From: an uncultured Roseiflexaceae bacterium
GTDB lineage: Bacteria; Chloroflexota; Chloroflexia; Chloroflexales; Roseiflexaceae
Length of the DNA stretch: 7,777 nucleotides
Assembly (NCBI GenBank): GCA_903932805.1
Contig: CAIZHO010000191.1
Coordinates: 1 to 7,777 of the forward strand
Direction: 5' to 3'
A program made the translations under genes and the position numbers. Shown one piece after another: positions 5,985-7,777 of this stretch; the stretch's first letter is position 1; each line of letters begins with the position of its first letter. The notes under the pieces are model-generated. The model was given only the letters and a program-made list of their open reading frames with translations, did not search any database and was not told the DNA's origin.

Positions 5985-7777
5985 CCGCACAGCAACACAG
6001 CACCATGCGTTTCGCCAGTCTCGGTACCGCGGTGATCACGCTTGTCGTGTATCTCGGGACGCTGACGCATGTACACACCTTTGATGCGCTCTCGTATATC
6101 TTGGATGTCAGCCGCAAACCCTGGCAGCAACTCTTTCATCCACACCACTTGGCATATGGACCGTTCGGTGCGCTCATCACGTCACTGTCGCAGACCGATC
6201 CGGCGACGGCGTTGCAAGTAGCGAATGCTCTCGCTGGGAGCCTGGGCAGTGCGCTCCTCTGTGCGACGGTCTATCGGCGGTGGCACCGTGTGGACGTTGC
6301 ATTATTGGCGGCGTTCTCGTGTGCATTTTCGTATGCCTATTGGTATTACGCTGTTGAAGTCGAAGTCTATACCCTCGCTACGCTCTGTATCATCGCAGTC
6401 CTGTGGTTGGCGATGGATCCCGCCCCTGCGCGGGTGCGCTGGCGTCTGGGACTTGCCGTTGCGTTGGCCGGAGCGGTGCTGTTTCACCAGACCAATGCCC
6501 TCCTCGCCATTCCATTGGTTGTACGTGCCTGGCCAGATCTGCGTGCGGGTGGGATTGCACGCCGCGGTTGGCTCGTTGCGGGGGCAGGTGGGGTAGCAAT
6601 TGTCGTATTGGCATATGCGTGGGTCATGGGTATCGTCAGCGGCTTTACGACCTATGCGGCCGCGCATCAATGGTTGTTTGATTATGTAGACAGTGGCTGG
6701 TGGGGCGGCAGAGCAACCCTCGCAGATGTCCGTGATGGGCTTGCCGATACCGTCGCTGCAGATTGGGGCGGGTATCTGGCAGTCGCAACAGTCGTCCTCT
6801 CGGCAGTGAGTTATTGGAGCACACGCACCCGCCTCGAGCAGCCATGGCTGGTTGTCTGGATGGTCACCTATGGCATGTTCTTTAGCTGGTGGGAACCCGA
6901 TAATATTGAATTTTGGATAGCGACGACTCCCATCGCAGTGATGCTCCTGGTCACACCACTCGCACAGGGTTCACGCACCGACTGGCGTCTTCTGGTCGCG
7001 TTCGGTCTGCTGGTAACGACATTCGCGGTGAACCTAATGGCAATCCGTACCCGCGGTGATGCCCAGACCGATTTGCAACGGCGGATCGCCTTGGCCGTCG
7101 CAGAAGCGAGCCAACCCGCAGATTTGGTGTTGGTGCCCGACGGCTTGCAAGAGCTGTATCTGCCGTATTACCATCAACGTGAACACTTCCTGTCGGTCAA
7201 TGCCGCGATTGCAGAACAAGGGTCATGGGAGACAGGGTGCGCCCGGATTCAAGACGCCATTCTGCAAACCCATCGGGCAGGAGCAGCCGTCCTGCTCGCC
7301 AGCGACTTTCTGACGCCATCAGTGACCATGCAGCAACGGTATGGATTGTCGCCGGAGGCAGTGAGCGACTGTGTTGCTGACATACTACCGCTATTGGTAG
7401 ACGTACCGATGTCTGCCGGTGTGCCCGCACATACCCGTCTGCCGAATGCAGGTGAACTCCTTTCTTCTGACAGCTGGGCGGTGCTCATGGGCGCTCCGCT
7501 GGGGTGGACGTGGGGCAACGCTACGCCACAACCGAACGACGTTGGCTGGCAACTGGAGGTGTCGCTCGACCCGAGCATCACCACACCCATCCTCGACCGT
7601 GCAATGCCCAAACGCATCGTCATTACCCTTGCTACCGCAGGTACGGCCGATCGGCGTGGCCAACTGTTTGTTGCCACTGCGCCCAATCAGTTCGACGAAG
7701 CGCATGCGATTGCGTGGACATATGGTGAAGGCCGCCAAACTGTTGCAATAGAACTCGGTCAAATACCAGCACTCCCA
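5981..7777 (+). CDS. Second GT-C/DUF2723-like membrane protein, 3' end beyond window
   Basis: At least 599 residues, open to the window end. About ten hydrophobic segments lie before residue 355 (for example near 12-30, 78-98, 125-146, 195-215, 262-280, 289-306, 311-330 and 335-354), followed by at least 240 soluble residues. The first external loop holds T-F-D-A-L-S-Y (Asp35) and H-P-H-H-L-A-Y-G-P (His53-Pro60), and E-V-E-V-Y starts at Glu126. An early loop Asp, a histidine-rich stretch and an E-x-E-x-Y motif are features I associate with DUF2723 and other GT-C membrane glycosyltransferases, so sugar transfer at the outer membrane face is inferred. The C-terminal part ends in a beta-rich segment (around 500-599), perhaps carbohydrate-binding, but this is a guess. 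The ATG at 5981 overlaps the upstream stop as ATGA, with a weak AGG 7 bases before it (5971-5973). The next in-frame ATG (6005) has no ribosome binding site. Coupled translation suggests partnership with the upstream protein. No frameshift or internal stop. Confidence 0.82.
   Translation, partial: MTAQQHSTMRFASLGTAVITLVVYLGTLTHVHTFDALSYILDVSRKPWQQLFHPHHLAYGPFGALITSLSQTDPATALQVANALAGSLGSALLCATVYRRWHRVDVALLAAFSCAFSYAYWYYAVEVEVYTLATLCIIAVLWLAMDPAPARVRWRLGLAVALAGAVLFHQTNALLAIPLVVRAWPDLRAGGIARRGWLVAGAGGVAIVVLAYAWVMGIVSGFTTYAAAHQWLFDYVDSGWWGGRATLADVRDGLADTVAADWGGYLAVATVVLSAVSYWSTRTRLEQPWLVVWMVTYGMFFSWWEPDNIEFWIATTPIAVMLLVTPLAQGSRTDWRLLVAFGLLVTTFAVNLMAIRTRGDAQTDLQRRIALAVAEASQPADLVLVPDGLQELYLPYYHQREHFLSVNAAIAEQGSWETGCARIQDAILQTHRAGAAVLLASDFLTPSVTMQQRYGLSPEAVSDCVADILPLLVDVPMSAGVPAHTRLPNAGELLSSDSWAVLMGAPLGWTWGNATPQPNDVGWQLEVSLDPSITTPILDRAMPKRIVITLATAGTADRRGQLFVATAPNQFDEAHAIAWTYGEGRQTVAIELGQIPALP

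Overview
The window (about 55% GC by eye) carries three protein genes around a divergent intergenic region. It holds no tRNA, rRNA, CRISPR array, insertion sequence or other mobile-element hallmark that I can see. The sequence looks bacterial. The gene types, namely a type IA topoisomerase with several zinc ribbons and a basic tail, and very large multi-pass GT-C-like membrane proteins with an F-S-R-Y-P-x-S-E type motif, fit Chloroflexota (Chloroflexia). That assignment rests on general family knowledge, not on a marker gene, and is only moderately to weakly supported.

Layout. Positions 1-2552 (minus strand) encode DNA topoisomerase I, topA, cut off at its C-terminal end by the window edge. 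About 480 bases of lower-GC, apparently non-coding DNA separate it from the next gene (2553-3029). This gap holds a good sigma-70-like promoter for topA (TTGACA, 16 bases, TATATT) whose -35 box lies inside an 8-bp inverted repeat. It also holds a perfect TATAAT for the opposite direction, a 10-bp-spaced direct repeat and a small hairpin just before the rightward start codon. Positions 3030-5984 (plus strand) encode a 984-residue multi-pass membrane protein that resembles GT-C glycosyltransferases, with a large C-terminal domain outside the membrane. Its stop codon overlaps the start of a second GT-C-like membrane protein (ATGA overlap at 5981-5984), which stays open to the end of the window (at least 599 residues).

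How the genes work together. topA is a housekeeping gene that relaxes negative supercoils and is transcribed leftwards. The two rightward genes are translationally coupled and probably form an operon. I infer that both move sugars from lipid-linked donors to acceptors on the outer face of the cytoplasmic membrane (glycan assembly or protein/lipid glycosylation). Donor and acceptor cannot be read from the sequence. The operon and the unusual C-terminal domains of its two proteins are the least ordinary part of the window. I see no clear evidence of a wholly new class of system.
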